NCBI GenBank assembly: GCA_039720395.1
Contig: CM077831.1
Span: 9,350,333-9,414,332 of the forward strand
Source: Liquidambar formosana
Lineage: Eukaryota > Streptophyta > Magnoliopsida > Saxifragales > Altingiaceae
Direction: 5' to 3'
Length of the DNA: 64,000 nucleotides
The number at the start of each line of letters is the position of its first letter. Within the stretch, counting starts at the first letter, position 1. The translations under genes were made by a program, and so were the position numbers. Of this stretch, positions 35,545-46,182 are shown piece after piece. The notes beneath the pieces were generated by a model that saw nothing but the letters and a program-made list of their open reading frames with translations, was not told where the DNA came from and ran no database searches.

Positions 35545-36420
35545 AGTGGTTATTGCAACCCCTCAATATTATTTGTACACCCTACTCATTTTAATTTTTA
35601 AGATTTTATGAAAATTAATCATCTAGTCCATAAAAAAATATCATTTTCAACAACTTTGCAGAAGAAAATATTATTTGTACACCCTACTCATTTTAATTTT
35701 TAAGATTTTATGAAAAATATTAAAGGTTTTTATAAAAATTGATCGTGTAGTTCATTAAATAAATTTTAAAAAAAATCATTTTAAACAACTTTGTAGAAGA
35801 AAGTTTTTCCAAAATCTACTGTTTAAGTGGATTTTTTGGCCATTTATAGTTTGGGTGCGGTCATTGCAACCTCTTAATTTTATTTGCACACCCTAACAAT
35901 TTTTATTTATCAAGGTTTTACAAAACATATAAAAGGTTTTTATGAAACTTGTCCATGTAGTCTACTAAAAAACATCATTTTGAACAACTTTGCTAACGAA
36001 AGTTTTTTCAAAATCTGTCATTTAAGTGAATTTTTTTGCCATTTATCTTCTCTGTTTCATTTTTGGCCAAAAAGGTCCCCCTAAACGAAAGACTTTGAAA
36101 AAACTTTCTTCTACAAAGTTGTTCGAAATGTTGTTTTCTAGTGAACATCGTGAGCATTTTTCATAAAAACTTTTTATATTTTTTTAAAACCTTGAGAATT
36201 TAAAATTAGTAGGGTGTGCAATTAAAGTTGAGGGTTTGCAATAGCCAATCCCTTATAGCCTGTTTTATTTTTTTTATCAAAAAGTCCACTTAAAAGACAG
36301 ATTTTGGAAAAAAAAAAATTTCTATAAAATTGTTCAAAATAATGTTTTCTATTGGACCACATGACTACTTTTTATAAAAAGCTTTTATATTTTCATAAAA
36401 CCTTTTTGTAATTATTTTAT
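35545..36420. mobile_element. Palindromic MITE copy 2, split by copy 3
   Basis: The left end (GGTTATTGCAACCCCTCAAT near 35548) and arm run to 35852; the centre CATTTATAG is interrupted by copy 3 and resumes at 36253 with the complementary arm (AAAAAGTCCACTTAAA, TAGATTTTGGAAAAA-type strings). A ~103-bp internal duplication (TTATTTGTACACCCTACTCA at 35570 and 35672) lies in the left arm. The right terminus is lost in an ATTT-repeat at 36415-36450. Confidence 0.78.
35853..36252. mobile_element. Palindromic MITE copy 3, nested in the centre of copy 2
   Basis: 400 bp, left end GGGTGCGGTCATTGCAACC, right end on the other strand GGGATTGGCTATTGCAAACC. Flanks TTATAGTTT (35844-35852) and TTATAGCCT (36253-36261) agree at 7 of 9 bases and lie in the loop of copy 2. 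Confidence 0.82.
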
Positions 36421-36510
36421 TTTATTTATTTATTTATTTATTTTGAAGCCTCCAATGTACGTGTAGTAAATTAATATGTATGCAATTAACTACTTTCATT
36501 ATAATTATTA

Positions 36511-36760
36511 CTCCCTCTGTTCCTAATTAACTATCTCCTTTGAAAAAACACAATTTTTTAGGGAACCCCTATTAAATTCTTTCACATCGATATATATATT
36601 TTGACATTTCAATTTTCCCATCAAGTGTACAAAATATTAGAAAAGAAAGAATGCATTTTTAAGGGTATTTTAGGTAATAAAATAAAATCATCGACTTTTG
36701 GAATGTAATAATTTTGAAACATCGCAAAAAGGAAAGGAAGCCAATAATTTAAGAATGGAG
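36511..36760. mobile_element. Stowaway-like MITE, copy 2
   Basis: 250 bp between TA dinucleotides (36509-36510, 36761-36762). Left end CTCCCTCTGTTCCTAATTAA; right end on the other strand CTCCATTCTTAAATTATTGG. Shares long internal stretches with the copy at 6411-6671 (TTTCACATC(A/G)AT, AAGGGTATTTTAGG). Confidence 0.85.
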
Positions 36761-37080
36761 TATAATTATGAGTAAGAAACATATGAATAAGAAATATGAT
36801 TCACCAATCTCAAAACTAATTACAAGCATATTCATGTTGTAACTGCAATTTTAAGAAATGACTTACATATCCTTAAAGAAATCTAGCTATAATTATGACT
36901 AGGAGGAATAGTGAGAATAACGATTAATTCAATGTGCCCTAGAAGAGGATTACAAATAATTGTTAAATGCACCAAAAATTGAAGGCAAAATGTGCACATT
37001 ATTATGCTATTCTATGTGTAGAGAAAGAAAAAAAGCAGGGGCCAAATGGTACTGCATGCCGAAGAAATAATTATAATAGA

Positions 37081-37497
37081 GGAAAGCTATTGTTAGTACA
37101 TAAAATACTCTAAACCCCCCACTTAGTTTACACTTTTTAAAGTTTATGAAAAGTATAAAAGATTTCTATGAAGACTAGTTGCATTGTCCATCAGAAATCA
37201 TATTATGAAAAATTTGTAGAAGAAGATTTTTTCAAATCTTTCATTTAAGTGGACTTTTTGCCCATTTATAATCTTTGTTTCATTTTTACAAAATGTTTCA
37301 TGAAAAATAGCCAAAATCTGAACTTAACCGGTAGATTTTGGAAAAAAAATTATTTTACAAAGTTGTTTGGAATGATGTTTTCTAATGGATTACACAGCTA
37401 GTTTTTAAAGAAACCTTTTATACTTTTCATAAAACTTTAAAAAATGTAAACTTAGTAGATGGTTTAGAGTACTTTATGTGGTAGCAATAGCCTAGCC
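37081..37497. mobile_element. Palindromic MITE copy 4
   Basis: Same plan as copy 1: GCTATTG near the left end, CAATAGC near 37486-37491, arms with AGAAGATTTTTTCAAAT and GATTTTGGAAAAAA, and (T)TTTGTTTCATTTTT in the centre. Ends are more diverged (TACATAAAATACTCTAAACC instead of the copy-1 subterminal sequence). No clear target duplication. Confidence 0.72.
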
Positions 37498-37577
37498 CAT
37501 TAAAATATCAACAATACAAATAGGTGTAGGGTTTTTTTATTTTTTATTTTTTATTTTTTTATATTGGAAAGAAGAGC

Positions 37578-37600
37578 GGGGGGGGGGGGGGGGGGGGGGG
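37578..37600. repeat. Poly-G run of 23 bp
   Basis: A pure G run followed by AGGGAGGGGA. Runs this long are often miscounted in assemblies. Confidence 0.9.
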
Positions 37601-37819
37601 AGGGAGGGGAAGAGCAATGATTTGCAACCATGACTAATCTGTTAGTTGTAACTGCCATTTCCTTTTTCTTTTTCAATTTTTGTTGCAGTTGGGCTGCTAT
37701 CCAGGATTAACTTGAGAGATGACACTTGCAAGTTGTAATATATGTTAGTAATCAGACATTCAGACATAAGGGTTGTTAGGCTCCTATATTGGCATGAAAC
37801 CCCTTTTAAGTCCAGTGAT

Positions 37820-38212
37820 TGTTATATTGGTTAAGTATGGGTTTGACCATGAATTCTTGGGCACCTTCCCTTTGCAAGTCAGTTTTCAAAGGTGAGTTTT
37901 ACCTAGGGGTTTGTATCGTTTGGTATCAAAGTTGGCCACTATGTTGAGTATGGGATCGAACGCAGTATAAGCTACTGCTCTCTGTAGTCGATTCCCGCGA
38001 AAGGGGCGACCTATAGGCTAGATTAAAATGGTTTGGTATTGTGTATGGCATGGACATAGTATTAAGTCATTGAATACTGATAGATGAGTGAAGCCGCCAA
38101 AAGGGAAAAGGTTACCATCAGGTCAGTGTTAAGTACGGGCTTGACCATGTTTTGGACACCCCCCCTTACAAATCGGTTTTCAAATATGAGTTCTACCTAG
38201 GGGTTCGTATCA
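37820..38212 (+). mobile_element. TRIM (miniature LTR retrotransposon) with perfect 5-bp TSD
   Basis: Two short LTRs, 37820-37918 and 38127-38212, share GGG(T/C)TTGACCATG, TCAGTTTTCAAA/TCGGTTTTCAAA and ACCTAGGGGTT(T/C)GTATC. Identical GTGAT repeats flank the whole (37815-37819, 38213-38217). Two bases after the first LTR comes TGGTATCAAAGTTGG (37921), a primer-binding site of the initiator-tRNA-Met type (usual form TGGTATCAGAGC). A purine-rich tract (AAAAGGGAAAAGG, 38098-38110) precedes the second LTR. The 208-bp interior has no coding frame. Total 393 bp, the size of a TRIM; mobilised in trans. The second LTR lacks ~9 bp near its start. Confidence 0.85.
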
Positions 38213-38522
38213 GTGATGCAATATTGTTTTAGCTCCAATTAAAAAGATTCAACACACTCATCATTCACAGTTCTAATTTAAGTGAGCCGTGTCAAAATGT
38301 ATTTTGATTTGATGATCCATTTCAATCCAATTCCTTTAATTTGAAACAATTAAATAATTCCCTCCAAAGAGGAATTAATGCAAATCAAATCGTGGAAAGA
38401 TCAAACATTTTTAATTTTGCCGTACCCTTTGAGCAATAAAATGAAGGTCATCAGATGGTAGGCTCAATTCTTTTGATGCTAATTATTAAGGCATGATGTG
38501 ATTGATGAACTAGATTATACTA

Positions 38523-41340
38523 TGTCACACCCCATTTTTGCACCACCTTACTAGGGCTCATCATTTCATGCATGTTTTTGTTTTGTTTTTGAGTCTAGTC
38601 ACTTGCATTAGTTTTCTAGAGTCACAAGGACAATGGATATGAATTTTGGTTCGAATTGGAGTTGATCTTGAGGGATAATAAGAGCTTTTGTGACTTGAGG
38701 GGCATAATCGTCTTTTAAGTCCCAAACTTTTCATTTGACCTTGGAATGATCTCCAAATTGTCAATTAGAGTTCATATGGATGCATAAGAGGTATTTCTAG
38801 GTTCAATTTGGTAAGTCAATGGCTCGGGATTAAAATGGCTCGATGTAGTTCAAGTTGGTTAATTGACCCTTCCTTGGGTTAGCTCTAATTGACTCACAAT
38901 TACCAACCAAATCTTTTCAAATTGACTTTCATTAGTCATCATTTTACCCTCAAAAGTGTTTCATGAAGTTCAATTTTGATATGGCCTGATGATGAGTTTA
39001 GTGTGGTTATTTACGGATTATCCTTGAAGAATTAGTGCGAATCACAGCATGAGATTTTTGGTTAAAATGAAAAGAAAATTATTTTATTAAATTAGCCATT
39101 TTTATCATGACACTAACACGTGTACGTATGTGATGAGTGTGTGTACGCACATACGATACATGTGCATGCGTGTTAGCGGTCAGTCTCCCAATTTTTATAA
39201 AAGACAATTTCCTTTTCCTATTCAGATTAGAAGTCTTTTATCATTATAAAATACCTTTTGATTATTCTCCAAGGAAACCTAGTCCAGGAAGGAAAGGGAA
39301 ACTCCAGATTTCAGCTATAAATACTCTCTTAATGTCTTTAAACAAGGGGGAGGAGAATAGGGTTTGGAGGGAGTGAAATTCGTCATAATTCAGCAGCAGA
39401 TTTTCTGAAAACCAGCAGTCGTATTTTAATCATAACTTTTTCATCCGAAGTCAGAATTTGATGAAATTGGTCTTGTTAGAAAGATAATTCAATTCTCTAC
39501 AACTTTGTATTTCACAAGCTTTGTCCAAATCCAACGTTTTCATACCCAAAAACGCGATTGAAGTTGCTACTGCTGCAAAGTGACGAAAATCACTTTTCTT
39601 TTCTCTTGTTCTCTTTTTGTTTTCTATTTCTTTTCAAAGTTGAGTGAGTTTTGATCTCTTTGCTGTGATACCACTTTGACAAAGAGGAGGATTCGTGTTG
39701 GTTTGATTCACTCTAAAGACCTGAGGAGCCACGAACAATTACAAACACAAGGGGAGCCACTTTATGCATTAATACTTGAGTGTTTGAGAGAGAATAAGGT
39801 ATTCTCCTTCTCTAGCTATTCAAGCTTAAACTAGGTTTTCATTGGGTTAGGCTTATTGCATGTTAAAGGTAACTTTTTTATCATGTATTAACACTCTAGC
39901 TAGTTAATATACATGGAATATCTATTTTTTATCTACTGTTTAGCATGCTTTAGGGCTGTCCTTTAGGTTTTTAATGTATAGTTATGATTCTTGTGCTCCT
40001 GTTTGTCCTTGTGCTAGGATTAGTGTCATTGCATGTTAGAGTTAGGATTTTCATCATGTTATATTGCTTTAGTTAGTTAATATGCATGATATAATTTCTG
40101 TTTAGTTTGGTTTTAGCATGATTAAAGTATGTCTTGTGAGTTTTTAAGCATATTTGTGAGTTTAGGGTTTTAGAGTTATTGTTTTGTGTTTGTTTTCATA
40201 TAGCATGATAAAGTAGACTTTTTTATTTGGTTTTTCTTCGTGTTTGCTGTATATGTTTTTCATATGGAGTAAACATGATAGTTTTGCATGCATGTTAGTA
40301 TGTTTTAGGGTTTTTATGCATGATATGGTTCTAGGAATATGTTAGGACTTATTATTGTTCGCTGTTTTTGCTATTGGCATGCTTAGTGGATGATTTTAGG
40401 TCATAATACTATTCTGTCCAGATTTGCATGTTAGTGTTTTTGCATGGTTTTGAGCACTTGTAAGGGTGCAAATAGGTGTGGTATTTGTCCTATGGCAAAT
40501 AGGGCTGCTTATGTCTGAAATGGCTAATGTTTGGAGCAATTGCGCTCAGGTAAGTGGGTGTGAAGGTGCCCCAATTCACCTTTCTTCCTTATCCCTTCTC
40601 TTCTCCCTATTTAGGGTTAATTTTTAATACAAGTCTATGGTTTAATCAAAGGTTTCCTTCATAAATAAAATTCTGGTTTTTATTAAAGTTTCCATTTTGT
40701 GGATTTCTTTCCTAAAATCAAACTTTCTATCATATTCAACTCTTTTGATCAAATAAGGAAACCTAGGGTTTTAACCATAGGTTTATATTAGGTCTTAACC
40801 TTAATTCTAATCGAACTACGTGGACTTTGATCCATGTATTTCGTTGCATGGTACGTAGGCGCTCTTTGTGAGGCTCAAGTCCGTTCTAGGATCTAAGCAT
40901 CCTAGGCTTCTTTTTGTTTTGTTTTGTTCTTCTTTATTTTCTGTTTTTATGTGCTTATTATGCATGGATGGATGAATGAAATATATGATATGCATACAAT
41001 TCTTGTGATGATATACTTGCTGATTTTTGTATGGGAAAGATCTTAATTTAGCCCAAATGAACTGAGAGACCGAAAGGGTGACATGGGTGCCTATAGGCTT
41101 TGCCTAGAACCTTCCCATGTCATAACTTAGCCTTCGAATCCCCGATTTCTTTGGTTTTCAAAAGATTGGTTTTTGCCTTTCCTTTTTTTTATGGAGTCAT
41201 TCAAATTGTTTTCCTAAAACAACCTGATTTTTAGGGTTTTCCTTGTTTCCTTTAAAAAATAAGGTGGCGACTCCTTTCCTTTTTCTTTTTCAAATCCATT
41301 TTCTTTCAATCCCTTGTGGGCCCAATTTCCGGGGTTCACA
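38523..41340 (+). mobile_element. Family-A solo LTR (2.8 kb) with perfect 5-bp TSD
   Basis: Starts TGTCACACCCCATTTTTGCA and ends TTTCCGGGGTTCACA, flanked by TACTA at 38518-38522 and 41341-41345. Close by eye to the LTR at 31326-33855, but with an insertion of different sequence at about 38980-39760 (ACACGTGTACGTATGTGATG and following). No gag, pol or second LTR. Identical flanks mean an LTR-LTR recombination removed the rest. Confidence 0.88.
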
Positions 41341-41411
41341 TACTACTTAGGGGCAGAGTTAGGATTTTAAATTACACTGGCCTAGGTAAAAAACTAATAA
41401 ACACACAATAC

Positions 41412-41783
41412 GAGATCACTATTGGCACCCTAAGACTTGCATTTTATTCCCAACTTTTTAAACTTCTCAAGGTTTTATGGAAAATACAAAAAGTTTTCAT
41501 ACTACTAAAAAAAATATCATTTTGAACAACTTTTTTGAAGAAAAGTTTCCAAAAATATGTCGTTTAAGTGGACTTTTTGGTTATTTAATGAAACAGAGAC
41601 TGTAAATGACCAAAAAATCCACTTAAACGAGAGATTTTAGAAAAACTTCCTTTTATAAAGTTGTGTTCTCTAGTGGACAACATGGTCATTTTTCATGAAA
41701 AACTATTGTATTTTTCATAAAATTTTGAAATTTTTTAAAAATGAGGGATAAAAAGCAAGTCTTGGAGTGTTAATAGAGGCCCC
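41412..41783. mobile_element. Palindromic MITE copy 5 (GGTCTCTATTG subfamily)
   Basis: Ends read GAGATCACTATTGGCACCC on the left and, on the other strand, GGGGCCTCTATTAACACTCC on the right, followed by (C)AAGACTTGC on both arms. The interior arms match copies 1-4 (AACAACTTT, AAGTGGACTTTTTGG). Target duplication not visible. It begins 66 bp after the family-A solo LTR. Confidence 0.72.
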
Positions 41784-41830
41784 AATTGTATATAAATTAA
41801 ACTTGCAGCCCATTTTTCCTATTTTTTATT

Positions 41831-42229
41831 GGGGGTCTCTATTGACACCCCAAGACTTGCATTTTATCCCATACTTATTTTACACTTTAAGGTTTTATGA
41901 AAAATATAAAAGGTTTTCATAAAAATTGATTACGTATTCTATTAGAAAACATCATTTTAGACAACTTTTTAGAAGAAAGTGTTTCCAAAATTTATTGTTT
42001 AAGTACAATTTTTTACCATTTATAGTCTTCACTTCATAAATGACTAAAAGGTCTACTTAAACGATAGATTTTGGAAAAACTTTCTTCCTAAAAGTTGTTC
42101 AAAATGATGTTTTCTAATGGACAACATGATTAGTTTTTATGAAAATCTTAAATATTGTTCATAAAATCTTAAAGTGTAAAATAAGTGAAAGATAAAAAGC
42201 AAGTCTTTGGATGCCAATAGAGACCCTCC
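41831..42229. mobile_element. Palindromic MITE copy 6, perfect 9-bp TSD
   Basis: Ends GGGGGTCTCTATTGACACCC and, on the other strand, GGAGGGTCTCTATTGGCATC. Identical 9-bp flanks TTTTTTATT at 41822-41830 and 42230-42238, although a T-rich repeat is weaker proof than a complex one. 399 bp, the same length as copy 1 and one less than copy 3; arms match copy 1 inside but the outer ~40 bp differ, so this is a subfamily with exchanged termini. Confidence 0.82.
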
Positions 42230-42593
42230 TTTTTTATTATATTATTGCAAGCATTTGGACCATAGATATATTCTTGGGTTAGTGGGCTATTTTTTACCTG
42301 GACTAATGCTCCCTTAGAGGTAAAACCTAACTAAATCAACATGTAAAAAATGAAAAAGTGGGTTGGGCTACAGCCTAGAGTAACCCTCTACAAGGCTCCG
42401 CCCTTGTTACTGCTCATGCTGGCCGGGTAATTTCACTGGAGTAAATTAAATTAAGAAACCCTTAAAGGAGTACATAATTGGTCATCTAATCTGCCACAAG
42501 CTATCTAGGAAGAAAATCTTCCATTTTCTTCTATCTGCAAGTTTCCAAATAGCCAGTGAGCTACCCTCAGCAAATCCCACCAACCAGTTTTCT

Positions 42594-42599
42594 TATAAA
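42594..42599 (+). promoter_or_regulatory. Possible TATA box of the HIPP gene
   Basis: TATAAA, 195 bp before the start codon. A transcript starting ~30 bp on would have a leader of ~170 bp. Position is plausible; nothing else supports it. Confidence 0.4.
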
Positions 42600-42793
42600 C
42601 ATGCAAAAACATAACTCTTTCTTACGCTTAAGATTTTTTGTTTTTATTTTTTGTTTTGTGCTTCAAATTCAAGCACTCTTTAGACCCCGGCCTGATGTCC
42701 TTTTTTCTTTTTCTAATTTCTGTTTTTACTTAGTCCATCATCTTGCTTTTCTACTCACAATCTTCTGTCGCCCATCTGGAAGTTTTGCCAACA

Positions 42794-42943
42794 ATGGCAA
42801 AAGAGGAGAAAAAAGAAAAAGAGAAGGTTGACGAGGTTATCACTGCTGTCTACAGAGTTAACCTGCATTGCCAGCAATGTGCACGCGAGATCCAGAAGCC
42901 TCTTATGAGAACCCAAGGTACCACTAATATTCTCTTTTTATGA

Positions 42944-43009
<66 letters not shown>

Positions 43010-45119
43010 CCTCAATGAAATAAATTATACCTTTTTTTTTTCCCCAAGAAACTGAAATGAATTTATGTTTTTGAATCATCATACAAAAATCTGAGGTTGG
43101 AATTTTTTCTGTGGTGATTCAAATTCTCCTTTTATTTCCTTCATTTTCTTGGTCACAAAATGGAGCATTCATGTAAATCTATCATCCCATCTGTCATGCT
43201 AACCAGGGGTTCACAAAGTGGATGTGGATACTGAGAATAGTGAAATACGGGTAACAGGGAAGGTCGACCCAAAGAAAATTCATGAACGGATAGAAAAATT
43301 GAGTAACAAGAAGGTCGAGATGGTACTACCTAAAGGCAAGATCAAAGAAAGTATTGCAGTAGAGGAGAAAGAGAAGGATACCAAAGAAGTGAGTATCAAA
43401 GACGGTATTGCAACAGAGAAGACAGTGAAGGACACCAAAGAAGTGAGTGTTCACTGAAACTCTTGTTTTTATAAATAGAATCCTTTAAACTCTAACAGCA
43501 AGAATTGTCCCCTAAGATAAAGAGAAAGAAGCAGAACAAACTTGAAAGGATAACATATTTACAGTTTTGCTTCTGTTAGGTTGACCTCTTTTCCTCCTAA
43601 ATTATGTTTTCTTCTTCTTTTTTTTCCCTTTTACCTGGAGTTCCTTTTATGGTGGCTTAATCGGCTGGATATCTGAGTATTGAAAAGTACGTAGAACTCT
43701 TTTACGCCTTCAAATTAATTATGATTAGAACAGTAATTGCTTAGGGGATGTTTGAATTTCCCTTGAAAAGTTGGAATCGATCAGTCCATTTTTTCTTCCA
43801 TAGTATTTGAACACAAAACAACCTTTCACCAGGATTAAGCCATTACATTTTGTGGAATTTCCACAAGTGATGATCATAAATATTGAAATTAAATGCATGT
43901 CGATCATCATTTCATGAGAGAGCTAGCAAAATGCTTGCACAAATGAAATTCTTGTAATAATTATATCAAAATTGAGTACGTATCATGGTCTTAGTAATTA
44001 ATTGAAATAGTTACCCCTGATCAATATTAACATGGATCTGTACATACAGAAAATTCTCTATATATAGATTTCCAGAAGGACAGTACGTATTTCCTTCATT
44101 ATGTTTCATTTTTTAGCATATATGCATGCAACAAATAAATAGAATTGTTGTTTGGACTACACACTTGCCTATATGCAACCAAATAGAATTGTTTCAGATG
44201 CCATGAAAAACGGAACAGACTGATCATATGCAGTTTCTATGTAAATCACAATGGAATGGTTTCGATCACGACCATGGGGCATCCAGAATATACACCCTTA
44301 GCAGTAAACCATCTTGAATGTTCAAAACCAATAATGATCTCGATCAGTTGCATTATCAATGATCTCAATTGGAAGTTTCAATAGCTAACAGCAAACACAA
44401 TTTATGCTATAAATGGTACTCATAATTACACAATTTATTCTATTATTGATGGAATTGCAGCAGCTGATTTTGTTTATGTGATTAGAAGCCGATTGTACGC
44501 ACAACATCAGTGAAGGTTAACATGCACTGCGACAAATGTGAGCAGGACCTGCGGAGGAAGTTACTAAAGCACAAAGGTAGTAATCAAAGAATTAGTGACA
44601 AACATTTCAAATATGTTGAATGTTAGTTTCCTAAGTTTGCCACTCACAAATGCAGGTGTTTACAGTGTTAAAACTGACATGAAAGCTCAGATTCTTACAG
44701 TTGAAGGAAACATTGAGTCCGATAAACTAATTTCATACATCCGAAAGAGGGTGCACAAACATGCAGAGATAATACCCCCTAAACCTGAGAAAAAGGAGGA
44801 AAAGAAAGAAAAGGAGGAAAAGGAGGAAAAGAAAGAAAAGGACGAAAAGGACGAAAAGAAAGAAAAGGACGAAAAGGAGGAAAAGGTGAAAATTGAAGGG
44901 GAGGAAAAGAAAGAAAAGGTGAAAATTGAAGTGGAGGAAACAAAAGAAAAGGTGAAAGATGGAGTTAAATCTACAGAATCTACCAACATTATAGAATTTA
45001 AGGAAGAGATGAAGGTAGAGGTGAAAGATAAAGAAGGCAAAGTTCCATACTTTGTTCATTATGTTTACGCCCCTCAGTTATTTAGTGATGAAAATCCAAA
45101 TGCCTGTTCTGTAATGTAG
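42794..45119 (+). CDS. Heavy-metal-associated isoprenylated plant protein, two HMA domains
   Basis: Four exons with GT..AG introns: 42794-42917, 43207-43442, 44486-44576, 44656-45119; 304 residues. First HMA domain at ~16-85 with HCQQC (Cys26, Cys29) and VTGKVDPKKI; second at ~126-195 with MHCDKC (Cys135, Cys138) and VEGNIESDKL. A Lys/Glu-rich stretch (~200-265) follows, and the protein ends in the CaaX box CSVM, a farnesylation signal (Cys301). Such proteins bind Cu, Zn or Cd through the CxxC pair and sit at membranes or in the nucleus by virtue of the lipid. Introns 1 and 3 cut the same Gly codon (phase 1) of each HMA domain, which shows the domains arose by duplication of an intron-bearing unit. 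ATG context ACAATGGCA is good. Intron 1 contains a (TA)n/poly-T tract. Which HIPP orthologue it is I cannot say. Confidence 0.9.
43389..43442 (+). other. In-frame optional exon segment between two splice donors
   Basis: AAAGAAGTGAGT occurs twice, at 43383 and 43437, so a donor could be used after 43388 or after 43442. The difference is 54 bp (18 residues, VSIKDGIATEKTVKDTKE) and both join exon 3 in phase 0. The segment looks like a partial copy of the preceding KEKDTKE stretch. Confidence 0.6.
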
Positions 45120-46014
45120 TTGGGTAGAACATCAATTACTATGTTTTAAATTACCTTTCTTTTCTTTTTTCATTTTTCATTTTTTCCTTTGTTTTTTTTC
45201 TATTGACATTACAATATTATACCATAATGGGACAAAAACTTACATTTGTATGCAACCTTTAGTCACTTTCTGATCAACTTTATCCATTTTGATCAAACCA
45301 CATAAATCTTATTTGTTTTTCTATGTTTTTCTTCTCTGTGGTCACGCTTGTCGATTCTATGTACCACACCAAGAAATATTTGCACATCTAAATTTGCTAT
45401 TGCTTGTAGTCTTCCCTACGTCGTGGTTGAATTCAGTCAGTTATCTTATTGCCTATGTAGAGTAGATGTAAAGCCAACAAGTTTGTTAGATAATAGGGAT
45501 GCAATTTAGAATAGACGACAGAATGTCAGGATTAGATCAATTATATGGGTGCGCAGGATCAAACTTGCACAGGTGAATAGATAATAGGGATGTACTTTAG
45601 AGAAAGGAAAAGAGAAAGCTCTTATGACTAAGTGAGATCTTATATATATACCCTTCAATTCTATACATGCTTCCTTTTTATTAGGAGAAAACAATAACTC
45701 AGAGATGCAGGTTAATTAGAACACATCCTGAACCTTCAACCAGGTTGCAAACTTCTGCCATGTGTGTTTTATTTTATTTCATTTTTTTAATTTTTAATTT
45801 TTAATTTTTTTTATTTTTTATGGGCAAACAACTTCTGCTATATGTGTTAGAACAAGTTAGATCAATCAGGTTATGTTCAAACTTCTACTGTCATGCATTA
45901 GATGAAATCAATTCAAGTATGATTAGAACACGTTATGAAACCTTCAACCAAGTTGCAACTCTTGGACTTTATATATATATGTATATATACATATATATAT
46001 GTATATATATGTAC
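45120..46014. other. 3' flank of the HIPP gene; no further gene
   Basis: T-rich 3' flank, then two ~45-bp direct repeats about 200 bp apart (AGAACACATCCTGAACCTTC near 45718; AGAACACGTTATGAAACCTT near 45925), both followed by CAACCA(G/A)GTTGCAA. Ends in a TA/GTATATAC-rich tract at 45970-46012. Confidence 0.45.
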
Positions 46015-46182
46015 AATCATTTTACTAAAAGGTGTGTCTAATGAAACTTGCATCAGGTGACCACAATCTCACCATTCAGTATTCATCATTAAGTTATGCC
46101 AAATATTGGCTATTCAAGCAAATGGTGAGATTGAGGTTACCTAATGCAAGTTGCATCAGGTGCATCTTATAGTAAAACGATT
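46015..46182. mobile_element. Small fold-back MITE, 168 bp
   Basis: Arms of ~62 bp: left AATCATTTTACTAAAAGG.. to CAATCTCACCATT, right the complement (AATGGTGAGATTG .. AGTAAAACGATT) with roughly ten mismatches. The loop is ~45 bp. TA-rich sequence flanks both sides. Confidence 0.8.

Noticed and set aside
42601..42831. 76-residue upstream open frame overlapping the HIPP start, with a hydrophobic N-terminus
   Set aside because: Its ATG lies just 2 bp after the likely TATA box, so it is probably not transcribed; no domain.
44687..45059. Antisense open frames opposite HIPP exon 4
   Set aside because: They exist because the sense strand is a Lys/Glu-rich (A/G-rich) repeat; they encode only Ser/Phe/Leu monotony.
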